41,776 bases of DNA from NCBI RefSeq assembly GCF_039928515.1, contig NZ_JBDSSZ010000202.1. The stretch is one strand, 5' to 3'. The DNA is from Capsulimonas sp039928515. Lineage in GTDB: Bacteria > Armatimonadota > Armatimonadia > Armatimonadales > Capsulimonadaceae. Position numbers and translations under genes: made by a program. Every line of letters begins with the position of its first letter. Positions within the stretch are counted from its first letter, which is position 1. The notes under the pieces are model-generated. The model did no database searches, had not been told where the DNA came from, and was given only the letters and a program-made list of their open reading frames with translations. Shown here in pieces: positions 32,964 to 41,721 of this stretch.

Positions 32964-34949
32964 CTACACTCCATCAAACTTCGCCAATGCGTCCAAGTAT
33001 TCGATCGTCGTGTTGACAAATTGCGCGTGCGACCACGTCAGCGGCGCCACGGACAGCGGCTCCAGGGTAAATGGGTTGACTTGCTCGGACAGTATTCCCG
33101 TATGCCGCGCGCATACCCCCACCCACTCCAGCAGATCGAGCGAGCGCGCCAGATCGTGGGACGACTTCGCAGTAGCAATATACCATTCGGCGAGCCAGAG
33201 CGTGCAGATGATCCATGGATTTCCGGGGACTTTCGCGAAGTCGTCGGTCACATGGAAGTAGTAATCCCGCTCGTAGCGCGCGACGCCGCCCGCGCCCGCG
33301 TGCACCCACAGCTTGCGGCCGATCGCCTCCATCATCGCAGTCACGTGCGGGTCATCGGCGAGAAGAACGCCGAAGGCGAAGACGGCGTAAGACGAAGAAT
33401 CGACGGTTAAATCACGCTCGATGGCGCCGTCGGCATGGACCATGACCATGCGCGCGAAATGACGCGCGTCGTTGTCCCAGAAGTGCGTCAGGATCGACTG
33501 CCGAACTTCTTCGCCAGCAATCTGATACTTCAGGCGGTCAGCGTCGTGACCGAAGATCGCGGCGAATTGGGCCGCTGCAAAGAGCGCCGCGCAGACCGTC
33601 GAAGTCGTGTAGATGTGTGTTCCGCGCCGCTCTTCCCACAGATCCCAGCTTGGCAGCGGCAGCTTGCTGTCGGCATAGCGATAGGACGCCATGAAGTCCG
33701 AAGCGGGTTTCACGAACGCCTCATACATACGAGCCGCGAACTCCGTATCATTGTACTTCTCGAAGTGCCGCCATAGCGACCAGACCACGAGCGCCGTGCC
33801 GTCTTCCTGGATCGGCGTTTCGCGCCCGCCGTCGGGGGTTGCGTAGGCATGCCACGAAGCGCCGACGGTTCCGTCCGGGCCGTACTTGTGCAGCAGCGCT
33901 GCGGGGTTCTTAGGAAGAACGCGCGCACAGAACTCGAAAAATGGCTTGGTGATCTCCTCCACGCCGATCTTGTCCAAGGCAGCCGAGGCCAGGGCGCCGT
34001 CGCGCGGCCACATGTAGGAGTAATGCGCGCGCGCTGTCTCCATGATGTCGCTGTCGTTGGACGCTAAAATCGCGCCGCGCTTGTCACACTGCGTGCGCAC
34101 AATCAAAATACTGCGGACAAAGACCTCGGCGACGCGGGGCGGCAGCTTGTCCAAATCCTCGCGACGATGACCATATGCTTTCCAGTACGCGCCGGTTCGA
34201 CGCATCGTCTCATCGAACTCCGTCTTCATGGACGCATGCAGTGTGACCGCTGCTTCTAAACTTGCCGCCGCCGCCATCCACACGCGCAGCGTCTCCCGCC
34301 CATGCGCGGGAAGCGCGAGCGAATAGCTTGCGACGCTGTCCACGGAGCCCTGCGCGATCGCGTTCATGGACAGCACGCCATCCTCGGCGTCCCGCCAGGC
34401 GCCCTCGGCGCCGCGAAAGCCCTTCTCGCCGCAGGCGTATTGAAAGATACGCCCGCTCGTCTCCGAAACAACTTCGCCGACATAGCCAGAAAACAAGAAG
34501 TAACGGTCCCGCTTATAATGGACCATTGCGTCTTCGTAGGGATAGTAGAGGGCGGTGTCGCCGATGTCGGATTCGTCGATACGCAGGTCGTGCGCAAAGA
34601 AGAGCCGGACATCGCGGTCTCCATCCCATAAGTTTTCGACGATCACATGCTGGAGAAAAAGGTTGCGGTCGTGCGCGACGGCTTGCCGAAAGGTGAGGAG
34701 CAGGCCAAGGTCGCGGCTGCGCGCGGTGCACTGCGTGATGAGGGTCGCGTCTTCGTAACCGATCCGCCATTCCCAGGAATCGTCGAGCCAGGAGAAGCGC
34801 CCCTCCCCCGTCCAAACACCGATTCGGCACCGATAACCGCCGACGTGGTTCGCCCAGCCGACATAGGGATAGTAAATATCGCGGACGGAGAGATGACGGT
34901 CGAGATTGACGAGCAATTCTCCGTTGCCGAGCACAATGTCGCGTGGCAT
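32964..34949 (-). CDS. GH15 glucoamylase-type glycoside hydrolase
   Basis: This 661-aa protein lacks a signal peptide, so it is probably cytosolic. An N-terminal beta-sandwich (residues about 1-260) precedes an (alpha/alpha)6 barrel. Markers are YMWPRDGALASAALDKIG, QEDGTALVVWSLWRHFE, the likely general acid in DLWEER (E439 or E440) and the likely base in LSEQ (E622), followed by PLTWSHAQFVNTT. It should release glucose from alpha-glucans or trehalose-like sugars. A promoter (TTGACG, 18 nt, TATCCT) lies between it and the divergent ppc gene. Confidence 0.92.
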   Translation of the reverse strand: MPRDIVLGNGELLVNLDRHLSVRDIYYPYVGWANHVGGYRCRIGVWTGEGRFSWLDDSWEWRIGYEDATLITQCTARSRDLGLLLTFRQAVAHDRNLFLQHVIVENLWDGDRDVRLFFAHDLRIDESDIGDTALYYPYEDAMVHYKRDRYFLFSGYVGEVVSETSGRIFQYACGEKGFRGAEGAWRDAEDGVLSMNAIAQGSVDSVASYSLALPAHGRETLRVWMAAAASLEAAVTLHASMKTEFDETMRRTGAYWKAYGHRREDLDKLPPRVAEVFVRSILIVRTQCDKRGAILASNDSDIMETARAHYSYMWPRDGALASAALDKIGVEEITKPFFEFCARVLPKNPAALLHKYGPDGTVGASWHAYATPDGGRETPIQEDGTALVVWSLWRHFEKYNDTEFAARMYEAFVKPASDFMASYRYADSKLPLPSWDLWEERRGTHIYTTSTVCAALFAAAQFAAIFGHDADRLKYQIAGEEVRQSILTHFWDNDARHFARMVMVHADGAIERDLTVDSSSYAVFAFGVLLADDPHVTAMMEAIGRKLWVHAGAGGVARYERDYYFHVTDDFAKVPGNPWIICTLWLAEWYIATAKSSHDLARSLDLLEWVGVCARHTGILSEQVNPFTLEPLSVAPLTWSHAQFVNTTIEYLDALAKFDGV

Positions 34950-34978
34950 AAAACGGCGGTCTCCCAGAGATTTTCCGT

Positions 34979-35008
34979 AGGATACCCGCGCGCGGCGAAG
35001 TTCGTCAA
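34979..35008 (-). promoter_or_regulatory. Promoter of the GH15 gene
   Basis: Reverse strand: TTGACG (35008-35003), an 18-nt spacer and TATCCT (34984-34979), about 30 nt before the start at 34949. It lies back to back with the ppc promoter. Confidence 0.6.
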
Positions 35009-35037
35009 CGAAAGATCATGTCCGTACGCCGAGTGGG

Positions 35038-35043
35038 TACAAT
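35038..35043 (+). promoter_or_regulatory. -10 box (TACAAT) of ppc, probably leaderless
   Basis: TACAAT ends 6 nt before the ATG at 35050, the same sequence and spacing as at polX. There is no room for a ribosome-binding site after the expected transcription start. Confidence 0.55.
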
Positions 35044-35049
35044 ACCGTC

Positions 35050-37881
35050 ATGTCAAGTTTGAAAAACGATGTTCGAAACACAGATTCCGAAGGCGGAGGC
35101 GAATTGGCGCGCGATGTGCGCACTCTGGGAAACGCGCTGGGGCTGGTGCTGCGCGAGCAAGGCGGGGCTCCTCTCTACGAGCGCGTGGAGAAGATCCGGG
35201 CGCTCACCAAGGAAGCCCGCCGCAGCCGGGGCGCCGATCCGGCGGAGCGGGAGCTCGACGCCCTGTTCGCCGGCATGGACTTCGCCACCGCGCTGCCGGT
35301 TCTCAAAGCCTTCACCACATTCTTCCAGCTGATCAATTTGGCAGAGCTCAAGGAGATCGCCCGGGTCAACCGCCGCCGCTCAGCCGAAGCGAGCGCCGCG
35401 CCGCGTCGTGAGTCCATCCGAGAGGCGGTTCGCGCGCTGAAGGAATCCGGGGCGGATGTCCAGCAGATGCGCGACCTCGTCCGTGCTCTGTCGATCCAGC
35501 TCGTCTTCACGGCGCACCCTACCGAATCCCGGCGGCGCAGCGTCCAGCAGAAGCTTCATCGATTGTCGGACGTGCTCACTCGCCAGGAAGATCCCCTGCT
35601 TTCACACAGCGAGGCGCAGGGGCTGGAGGCGGAGATCGCCGCCGAGGTGGAGATTTTATGGCAGACCGATGAAGTCCGGCAGCGGCGTTTGTCCGTGCTC
35701 GACGAAGCGCGCAACGTCCTCTTTTACTTCAGCCAGACATTGATCGCCGTCACTCCCAAAATTTACGACGACCTGCGCACGGCGCTGGCCGAGTATTATC
35801 CCGGCGAAACCTTCGACATCCCTTCGTTTCTGGAATACGGCTCGTGGATCGGTGGCGACCGCGACGGCAACCCGACCATCACCCTGGATCACACGGCGGA
35901 AATCCTGCGTCTGCACGCCGATCTCGCCCTGTCCTATTACATCCCGGCGATCCGTGGCCTGAGCGACCGTCTGTCGCAGTCTCGCCACTATGTCGGCGTC
36001 TCGGAGGAGCTGGAGCAGTCTCTCTTAAAGGACGCGGCGCTGCTGCCCGATGTGGCGGTGGAAGCGGCAAACCGCAGCCAGACCGAACCTTACCGTCGGA
36101 AAATGGAGTTCATTTGGGAGCGCCTTCGCCACACGCAGCGCCGCCTGAATGGTCAAGCGGCCACCATTCCCTACGAAAGCGCCGACGACTTCCTCCGAGA
36201 TTTGGAAATCGTGGACCGATCCTTGCGGCAGAATAACGGCTGCTTCGCCGCCGAGCGCACCCTGGCGCCGTTCCTCAACCAGGTTCGTGTTTTCGGCTTC
36301 CATCTCGCCCGTCTGGATATTCGGGACCATAAAGAGAAATATATTGGCGCTCTCGCCGCCGTCTTCGCACCGCTGGGCGTGGATTGGAACGCCCAGGACG
36401 AAGATGCGAAGATCGCGCTGCTGGAGCGAGAGATCGCCAACCCGCGCCCGCTGATCCCAGCCGAATTGGATTACGATGACACGGCCAACGAGACGATCAA
36501 TCTTCTGCGTCTCGCCAAAGCCAAGACCGAACAGATCGGCCCAGAAGCGATCGGCTCGCTGATCATGTCTATGGCCTCCACGGTTTCGGATGTGCTCGCC
36601 ATGCTGCTGCTGGCGAAAGAAGCGCGCCTGCTGAAGATCGAGGGCGACCATTTCGTCTCCAGCATCGACGTCGTCCCGCTGTTCGAAACGATCGCCGATT
36701 TGGAAAACGCCCCGCAGGTTCTCGATACGCTCCTATCCAATCCCGTCTATCGCAAGAACATCGAAGCGCGCGGCAATCAGCAGGAAGTCATGGTCGGTTA
36801 TTCGGACAGTAACAAAGACGGCGGATATGTCACAGCGAACTGGAAACTTTACGTCGCGCAGACAAAGCTAGCCGAAGTGTCTCAAAAGCACGGAATCGCG
36901 CTTCGTATCTTCCATGGCCGCGGCGGCGCGGTGGGACGCGGCGGCGGCCCGGCGAACAAGGCGATCCTGGCTCAGCCACCCGGCAGCATCCAAGGACGCT
37001 TGAAGATCACCGAGCAGGGTGAAGTCATTGCGGCGCGATACTTCGATGAACGGATCGCCTATCGCAACCTAGAGCAGACCGTCCACGCCGTACTCACTGC
37101 AAGCGCCGAGGCCGCCAAGCCCGGCCACTCGGAACCGAAGCCGGAGTGGATTGCGGCGATGGACGAGATTTCCGACGATGCATTCAAAGCCTATCGCGGT
37201 TTGGTCTACGAAGATCCCGAGTTCGTACGGTTCTTCCATGAGGCGACGCCCATTGGGGAGCTGGCCCAGCTCAACATCGGATCGCGCCCGCCCAAGCGCA
37301 CGGCATCGGATAAGATCGAGGATCTGCGCGCCATTCCCTGGGTCTTTTCCTGGATGCAGAGTCGCTACACCCTCCCCGGCTGGTACGGCGTGGGCGCATC
37401 CATGGGCCGCTACGCCGCCCGATCGCCGGAGCATTTGAGCCGTCTTCAGGAAATGTATCAGAACTGGGCGTTCTTTCGAACGACTTTGGACAACGCGCAG
37501 ATGTCCCTGGCGAAAGCAGACATGGATATTGCCGCGAAATACGCCGGCCTGGTTTCAGATGAGACGCTGCGGGAGCGGGTGTATGGCGTGATCTCACAGG
37601 AGTATCGCGACTCGGTGGAGATTGTCTGCAAGATCATGGGGGGCGGCGCGCTGCTGGACAACAGCCCAGTGCTGCAGAAATCCATTCGGCTGCGTAATCC
37701 GTATGTAGACCCACTGAGTTATCTGCAAGTGGAGCTGCTGCGCCGGCTGCGCGAGGTTCCGGCGGAAGATGGGGCGACACAAGAAGGAGCGGACGCAATA
37801 CGCGGCCAGCGCCGCGACCTGCGCGCGGCGGTGCTGCTTTCGATCAACGGCGTAGCCGCCGGTCTGAAGAATACAGGATAG
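35050..37881 (+). CDS. ppc: Phosphoenolpyruvate carboxylase
   Basis: This 943-aa cytosolic enzyme adds bicarbonate to PEP to make oxaloacetate. Catalytic blocks are FTAHPTESRRR (catalytic H156), GSWIGGDRDGNP, VGYSDSNKDGGY, FHGRGGAVGRGGGP, PPGSIQGRLKITEQGE, and the C-terminal LSINGVAAGLKNTG with the conserved NTG end. The length is typical of bacterial PEPC. The ATG at 35050 is set by the promoter. It is transcribed alone and divergently from the GH15 gene, and faces a reverse gene at 37917. Confidence 0.97.
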   Translation: MSSLKNDVRNTDSEGGGELARDVRTLGNALGLVLREQGGAPLYERVEKIRALTKEARRSRGADPAERELDALFAGMDFATALPVLKAFTTFFQLINLAELKEIARVNRRRSAEASAAPRRESIREAVRALKESGADVQQMRDLVRALSIQLVFTAHPTESRRRSVQQKLHRLSDVLTRQEDPLLSHSEAQGLEAEIAAEVEILWQTDEVRQRRLSVLDEARNVLFYFSQTLIAVTPKIYDDLRTALAEYYPGETFDIPSFLEYGSWIGGDRDGNPTITLDHTAEILRLHADLALSYYIPAIRGLSDRLSQSRHYVGVSEELEQSLLKDAALLPDVAVEAANRSQTEPYRRKMEFIWERLRHTQRRLNGQAATIPYESADDFLRDLEIVDRSLRQNNGCFAAERTLAPFLNQVRVFGFHLARLDIRDHKEKYIGALAAVFAPLGVDWNAQDEDAKIALLEREIANPRPLIPAELDYDDTANETINLLRLAKAKTEQIGPEAIGSLIMSMASTVSDVLAMLLLAKEARLLKIEGDHFVSSIDVVPLFETIADLENAPQVLDTLLSNPVYRKNIEARGNQQEVMVGYSDSNKDGGYVTANWKLYVAQTKLAEVSQKHGIALRIFHGRGGAVGRGGGPANKAILAQPPGSIQGRLKITEQGEVIAARYFDERIAYRNLEQTVHAVLTASAEAAKPGHSEPKPEWIAAMDEISDDAFKAYRGLVYEDPEFVRFFHEATPIGELAQLNIGSRPPKRTASDKIEDLRAIPWVFSWMQSRYTLPGWYGVGASMGRYAARSPEHLSRLQEMYQNWAFFRTTLDNAQMSLAKADMDIAAKYAGLVSDETLRERVYGVISQEYRDSVEIVCKIMGGGALLDNSPVLQKSIRLRNPYVDPLSYLQVELLRRLREVPAEDGATQEGADAIRGQRRDLRAAVLLSINGVAAGLKNTG

Positions 37882-37916
37882 ACACGGGGATGGGAAACGG
37901 AAGAAGCGGGCGGAGG

Positions 37917-38273
37917 TCAGTCGTCGACCTCCACCAGCCCTTCTTCGGTTCCCACTTTGTGGATATACACTGGGACATAGCCGAAAGTGCGGTAAAAACG
38001 AAGCGCGAGCTCGCCTTCATCGGCGTCCGAATCGACGATATTTCCCTGATAGACGGCGACATACCGTCCATAATATTCATCGATCGTTGTCTGCGCCAGC
38101 TGATTGAACGCCTGCACTTCTTTCCAGAAGGGCGCGTCCTCGATATCCTCGCGCAGCCATGGCATCGATGACAGGCTGACTTGCGCCGTATCCGTCGCCG
38201 ACGAATTGCTCTCGTCGTTTTGATGCTCTGGGTCCGGCTGGGCGGGGAATGTGTGATCTGATACGCCGGTCAT
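37917..38273 (-). CDS. Small unknown protein, DUF5678-like core
   Basis: Starting at ATG 38273, with AGGAGG 8 nt upstream, the protein is 118 aa. The first 50 residues are polar and probably disordered (DSNSSATDTAQ). The folded core is YYGRYVAVYQGNIVDSDADE then FYRTFGYVPVYIH, which resembles the DUF5678 family of unknown role. It ends acidic (GLVEVDD). It has its own -10 (TATACT around 38300). It lies downstream of pafA but is probably not in that operon. Confidence 0.7.
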   Translation of the reverse strand: MTGVSDHTFPAQPDPEHQNDESNSSATDTAQVSLSSMPWLREDIEDAPFWKEVQAFNQLAQTTIDEYYGRYVAVYQGNIVDSDADEGELALRFYRTFGYVPVYIHKVGTEEGLVEVDD

Positions 38274-38399
38274 TACAAGAACCTCCTGTCCAAAGTATAG
38301 CAAAAGGGGCAGGAGGAGTCAAGCGAATTTCCAACGAAGACCAAAGTAGTTAAGATTACAGAAGCTGAAGTGATCCAAATAACGATTACCGGCCGAGCT

Positions 38400-39878
38400 T
38401 TAAGATAGTCCCGATGAGAATAGCTTCGCTTCCGATTCGTAGGTGTTGAATGGGTCCTTGAGCTCCAGATGCAGGCGCTTCGAGAGATAGATCAGGTCCC
38501 AGTCAATCACATAGTCGCGGTAATTGGTCGCCAGAAGCTTGTCGATAACCATCCCCCGGCCCTTCGCGCGCGTCGTCTGCGGCGGCGTCGTCATCGCCTC
38601 GAAAATACGCCGGTCCGTGGTCACTCGCTCAACCAATCCCGCCTGCTCTAGACCATAGTAAAGTCCATCGTCAGGGCTGACATTATGATATTCCAGGTCC
38701 AGCGAATGCAGAACGTCGTCGCCCCACTTCACTTCCCCGTCGGCTTCCATGAACTCTTCCAGCATCTTGCGCTTGGCGACCCAATCAAGTTTGTCCGCCA
38801 GCAAGTACGGGTCCTTCTCCAGCATATCGAGCACGTATTCCCACTCGCCCAGCATGTGATCCGTCTGCTCATCGCGTCCCGTGTAACGCTTCTTAGCGGC
38901 GTTCAAGTAGAGACGCTGAAGATCGACGGCTTTAATTGTGGACCCATCCTTACGCGTCACGATCCACTTCCAGGTCGGGTCGCGTGAGACGCTTTTCAGC
39001 GATTCGAGAGCGTCGCGAAGCTCGACATCGTGCAGCACCACGCCGTCTTCAATCAAGTCCAGACAGATACTGGTCGTGCCGACTTTCATCAGAGTTGCAT
39101 ACTCGCTCATGTTGCACTCGCCGAACAGAATATGCAGGCGGTGCATGTTGAGATAATTGTAGTACGAATCCCACTTAGGGTTGATGATCGCCCGATTGAA
39201 GCGAACGCGCGATGAGATTGTCTTGACGATATGGTCGGCGCGCTGCGATAATTGGAAATCGACGGTAGGGTCGACTTCGACGCCGTAGAAATTGCCGACC
39301 CACTGATAATCCACCTCGTAATCCGAGATGGTCATAATATTATTCTTGAGGCTCTTGTAGTTAAGCCGGTGCCCGCCCACGCGTCCGACGCCGGCGAAGA
39401 TCTGCCGGGTCACCAAAAACGGCATCAGGCTCGCCAGAGCTTCCAGGAAGTTCTGATCGTCGATCTGCACGAGATAGTTCTCATGACAGCCGAACGTGTG
39501 GCCGCCAAAGTGGTCCACGGAGTTGGAATGGAAAGAGACTTGATCCTGAAGATTGAGCTCACGCAGCAGCCGATTGAGAATGACGCGCCCCGCCTTGTCG
39601 TAAGCGACGATGTCTTTGAACTCGGTGCATTCCGGCGTGGCGTACTCCATATGCGAGCCGACGGCGTCAATATAAAGACGCCCGCCGGACCGCAGGAAAC
39701 CGCCGCACCGCGCCGGCTCGAAGGCGTAGTCGCGCGCGTGCAGGTCGATCAGCCCTAGCTTGTCCTTGTAGAACGCGTGATCTTTCACCATCTCGACGAT
39801 CATCTCGGGGGTGCCGGCGGCGTCATCACGGACCATGCAGCCGAACTCGGTCTCGATCCCAAAAATTCTCTTTTCCAT
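38400..39878 (-). CDS. pafA: Pup-protein ligase
   Basis: This 492-aa glutamine-synthetase-like ligase joins the small protein Pup to lysines of substrates. Starting at ATG 39878 it opens with MEKRIFGIETEFG, like PafA. Visible are RLYIDAVGSHMEYATPE with the catalytic Asp (D71), FGCHENYLV, PFLVTRQIFAGVGRV, FQLSQRADHI, RLHILFGECNMSEYATLMKVGTT, PPQTTRAKGRG and IDWDLIYL. The C-terminal PPQTTRA favours PafA over Dop, although the EKDPYLLADKLDW stretch looks somewhat Dop-like. A GTG at 39884 is an alternative start. It follows prcA by 18 nt. Confidence 0.9.
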   Translation of the reverse strand: MEKRIFGIETEFGCMVRDDAAGTPEMIVEMVKDHAFYKDKLGLIDLHARDYAFEPARCGGFLRSGGRLYIDAVGSHMEYATPECTEFKDIVAYDKAGRVILNRLLRELNLQDQVSFHSNSVDHFGGHTFGCHENYLVQIDDQNFLEALASLMPFLVTRQIFAGVGRVGGHRLNYKSLKNNIMTISDYEVDYQWVGNFYGVEVDPTVDFQLSQRADHIVKTISSRVRFNRAIINPKWDSYYNYLNMHRLHILFGECNMSEYATLMKVGTTSICLDLIEDGVVLHDVELRDALESLKSVSRDPTWKWIVTRKDGSTIKAVDLQRLYLNAAKKRYTGRDEQTDHMLGEWEYVLDMLEKDPYLLADKLDWVAKRKMLEEFMEADGEVKWGDDVLHSLDLEYHNVSPDDGLYYGLEQAGLVERVTTDRRIFEAMTTPPQTTRAKGRGMVIDKLLATNYRDYVIDWDLIYLSKRLHLELKDPFNTYESEAKLFSSGLS

Positions 39879-39896
39879 CCCCACCCGCCTTTATTT

Positions 39897-40691
39897 CTAT
39901 TCCGTGCGATACGCAGTCAGTGTTTCAGACAGTTCGCTCTCGGTCAGCAGCCGAAACTTGCTTTCGCGCGTGGTGTTACGCTCCAGCACGCCCGCTTCCA
40001 GAACCCAGCCCTTCGCCAATTTCTCCTTGATGAAGGCTGAGACGTCGCTCTTGCCTTCGCCTTCGGTGGAATAATCAGCGTCGGCGCGGTCCTCGGCGTC
40101 CAGGTGCTTGGCGCCGACGCCCCAGGCGTAAACGCCGGCCGTAAGGGCCTGGGCTAGTGTGGGAACGCCGCCGCTCGTCTCCGTGGTCAGATGCTCACGC
40201 ATCCGATCCTCGGCGTACGCCGAGCCGGCGACGACTGCGTGGCCGAGGCTGCTGGAAAACTCGCCGTCATAAGAAAGGGTCACAATCTGATCGCGCTCGG
40301 CCTTTTTGCCCAGTTCGACAAAGATACCCCGGAAGACGATCGGCTGCGCGAACGGATCGCTGTAGACCTTCTTGATCGCCGGCGAGATTCGGAAACTGAC
40401 CATGCGCTGAATGCTGACATCGTCGGGCGAGCGCGAGAAGCCTTCCGAGTGCGCGACATCAATCGCCGCGCTTCGGATCTGCTCGATATCGCTGTGATTG
40501 CCGATCGCGCTGAACATTAAGCGATCGTAGATCTCATACACTTTGCGCTGCGTCTGCCGTACGGAGACCAATAAGACGCCCGCGTCATACGTCAATGCGA
40601 CGACAGGACTGCCGTCCTTGAGACGGTCTTCGATAAATTCATTTCGCTGCTGGATACTCTCGTTCCAGTCGTAAGGGCTATAGGAAGGCAA
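39897..40691 (-). CDS. prcA: Proteasome subunit alpha
   Basis: This 264-aa protein forms the outer rings of the 20S proteasome. The N-terminal gate segment MPSYSPYDWNESIQQRNEFI is followed by an alpha-subunit fold (VVALTYDAGVLLVSV, KVYEIYDRLMFSAIGNHSDI). It lacks the catalytic N-terminal Thr. The start is TTG at 40691 with AGGAG 7 nt upstream; the next in-frame Met is too far in. It lies 29 nt after prcB and 18 nt before pafA, so one operon. Confidence 0.92.
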   Translation of the reverse strand: MPSYSPYDWNESIQQRNEFIEDRLKDGSPVVALTYDAGVLLVSVRQTQRKVYEIYDRLMFSAIGNHSDIEQIRSAAIDVAHSEGFSRSPDDVSIQRMVSFRISPAIKKVYSDPFAQPIVFRGIFVELGKKAERDQIVTLSYDGEFSSSLGHAVVAGSAYAEDRMREHLTTETSGGVPTLAQALTAGVYAWGVGAKHLDAEDRADADYSTEGEGKSDVSAFIKEKLAKGWVLEAGVLERNTTRESKFRLLTESELSETLTAYRTE

Positions 40692-40720
40692 ATGTTTACT
40701 CCTGCGTACTGGGACGGCGA

Positions 40721-41503
40721 TTAGGCGCGGCCGAGCGCGGTCTTAATTTCGTCGTCCGTGAAATCGTGAATACCGTCAGCGGTAATGTACTTGGCCGCCG
40801 GCAGGAACTTCGCCGAGCCGCCGGTGGCGGTGTCGAGATCGGCGGCGATCTCCAGCAGCGTGATCGTTTCCTTCAGCGCCGTATTTCGGTCCATCTCGCG
40901 GAACGGCCCCTTGGTGCGCAGGATATACTCAAACGCGCCTCGGATCGGCCCCGAGCCGCTGCCGGCCGCGCCATACTCAGCTGTCTCGAACTGGCCGCCC
41001 ATGGCGTCGTAGAAGTAGATACGTCCCTGGTTCTCCTCGGTGTCGAACGTCGAGAGAACCGGGATAAATGCGCCGATCCCTTGCAGGGCCGCCGGCATGT
41101 TGTTCGCGATCACGCGCTGCAATTCCATCAGCTTGCCTTCCATCGACATGGGCTGAAGCTGGGAGCGCTCAAAATACTTAAACGTATGGCGCAGATAGCG
41201 CACGACTTCGATGCTCTTGGCGAACGAGCCTGAGATGGAGATCAGCGTATGATCGTCGAGCGCCAACACTTTTTCGGCCTGATCGTACATGATCGTGTAG
41301 CCGGCGGTCGCGCGTCGGTCGGCGACATTGATCAGGCCATCTTTATACTTGACAGCGATGACGGTCGTCCCGTGCGTCTCAATGTCTTTGTAACCCGGCA
41401 CGTTCGGAACGGGCGTGGGCATCGGCAATCGGTCGGCGGCGACGATGCCCTGGGTAATCAATTCCGAGAGCGAGCCTCTCGCTTCGGTGGATGGGAATGG
41501 CAT
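40721..41503 (-). CDS. prcB: Proteasome subunit beta
   Basis: This 260-aa protein forms the catalytic rings of the 20S proteasome. A 45-residue propeptide ends at HG|TTVIAVKYKDG, exposing the nucleophile T46. D62 (VADRRAT) and K78 (QAEKVLAL) match Asp17 and Lys33 of the mature enzyme, so the active site is complete. SISGSFAKSIEVVRYLR and GSGSGPIRGAFEYIL are family blocks. AAGGA lies before the ATG. It is the first gene of prcB-prcA-pafA in this window. The structured repeat begins 61 nt upstream. Confidence 0.95.
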   Translation of the reverse strand: MPFPSTEARGSLSELITQGIVAADRLPMPTPVPNVPGYKDIETHGTTVIAVKYKDGLINVADRRATAGYTIMYDQAEKVLALDDHTLISISGSFAKSIEVVRYLRHTFKYFERSQLQPMSMEGKLMELQRVIANNMPAALQGIGAFIPVLSTFDTEENQGRIYFYDAMGGQFETAEYGAAGSGSGPIRGAFEYILRTKGPFREMDRNTALKETITLLEIAADLDTATGGSAKFLPAAKYITADGIHDFTDDEIKTALGRA

Positions 41504-41563
41504 GGGTACTCGATCCTTCAGTCAATCATCTTGTACAGACGCTTATCACAACGCCAGCGGATA

Positions 41564-41721
41564 GGAGCCGGCGGTTGAAACCGCGCCTGCAAGAGCGCGG
41601 AAACCCACCTGCGTGGGTTACATCATCTTTGGCAATATCGTCTTGATGTGCGATTAAAAGCATTGAGTCCACGAAGGTGGACTTTGGCGCACTTCTAGGC
41701 GCGGTTTCAACCGCTGGCTCA
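41564..41721. repeat. Structured repeat element, copy 2
   Basis: This 158-bp element has the same orientation and layout as the one at 31726-31883: inverted arms 41564-41598 and 41687-41721, and internal hairpins 41602-41619 and 41666-41683 (loop gaag). It lies upstream of the prcB start. The rest of 41504-41776 shows no gene. Confidence 0.85.

Noticed and set aside
38274..38303. Upstream start for the 118-aa protein
   Set aside because: It overlaps the -10 box and the AGGAGG that serves the start at 38273.
41564..41721. CRISPR-like ggttgaaacc ends
   Set aside because: The motif resembles CRISPR repeat ends, but there is no array of regular repeats and spacers and no cas gene. It is part of the inverted element.
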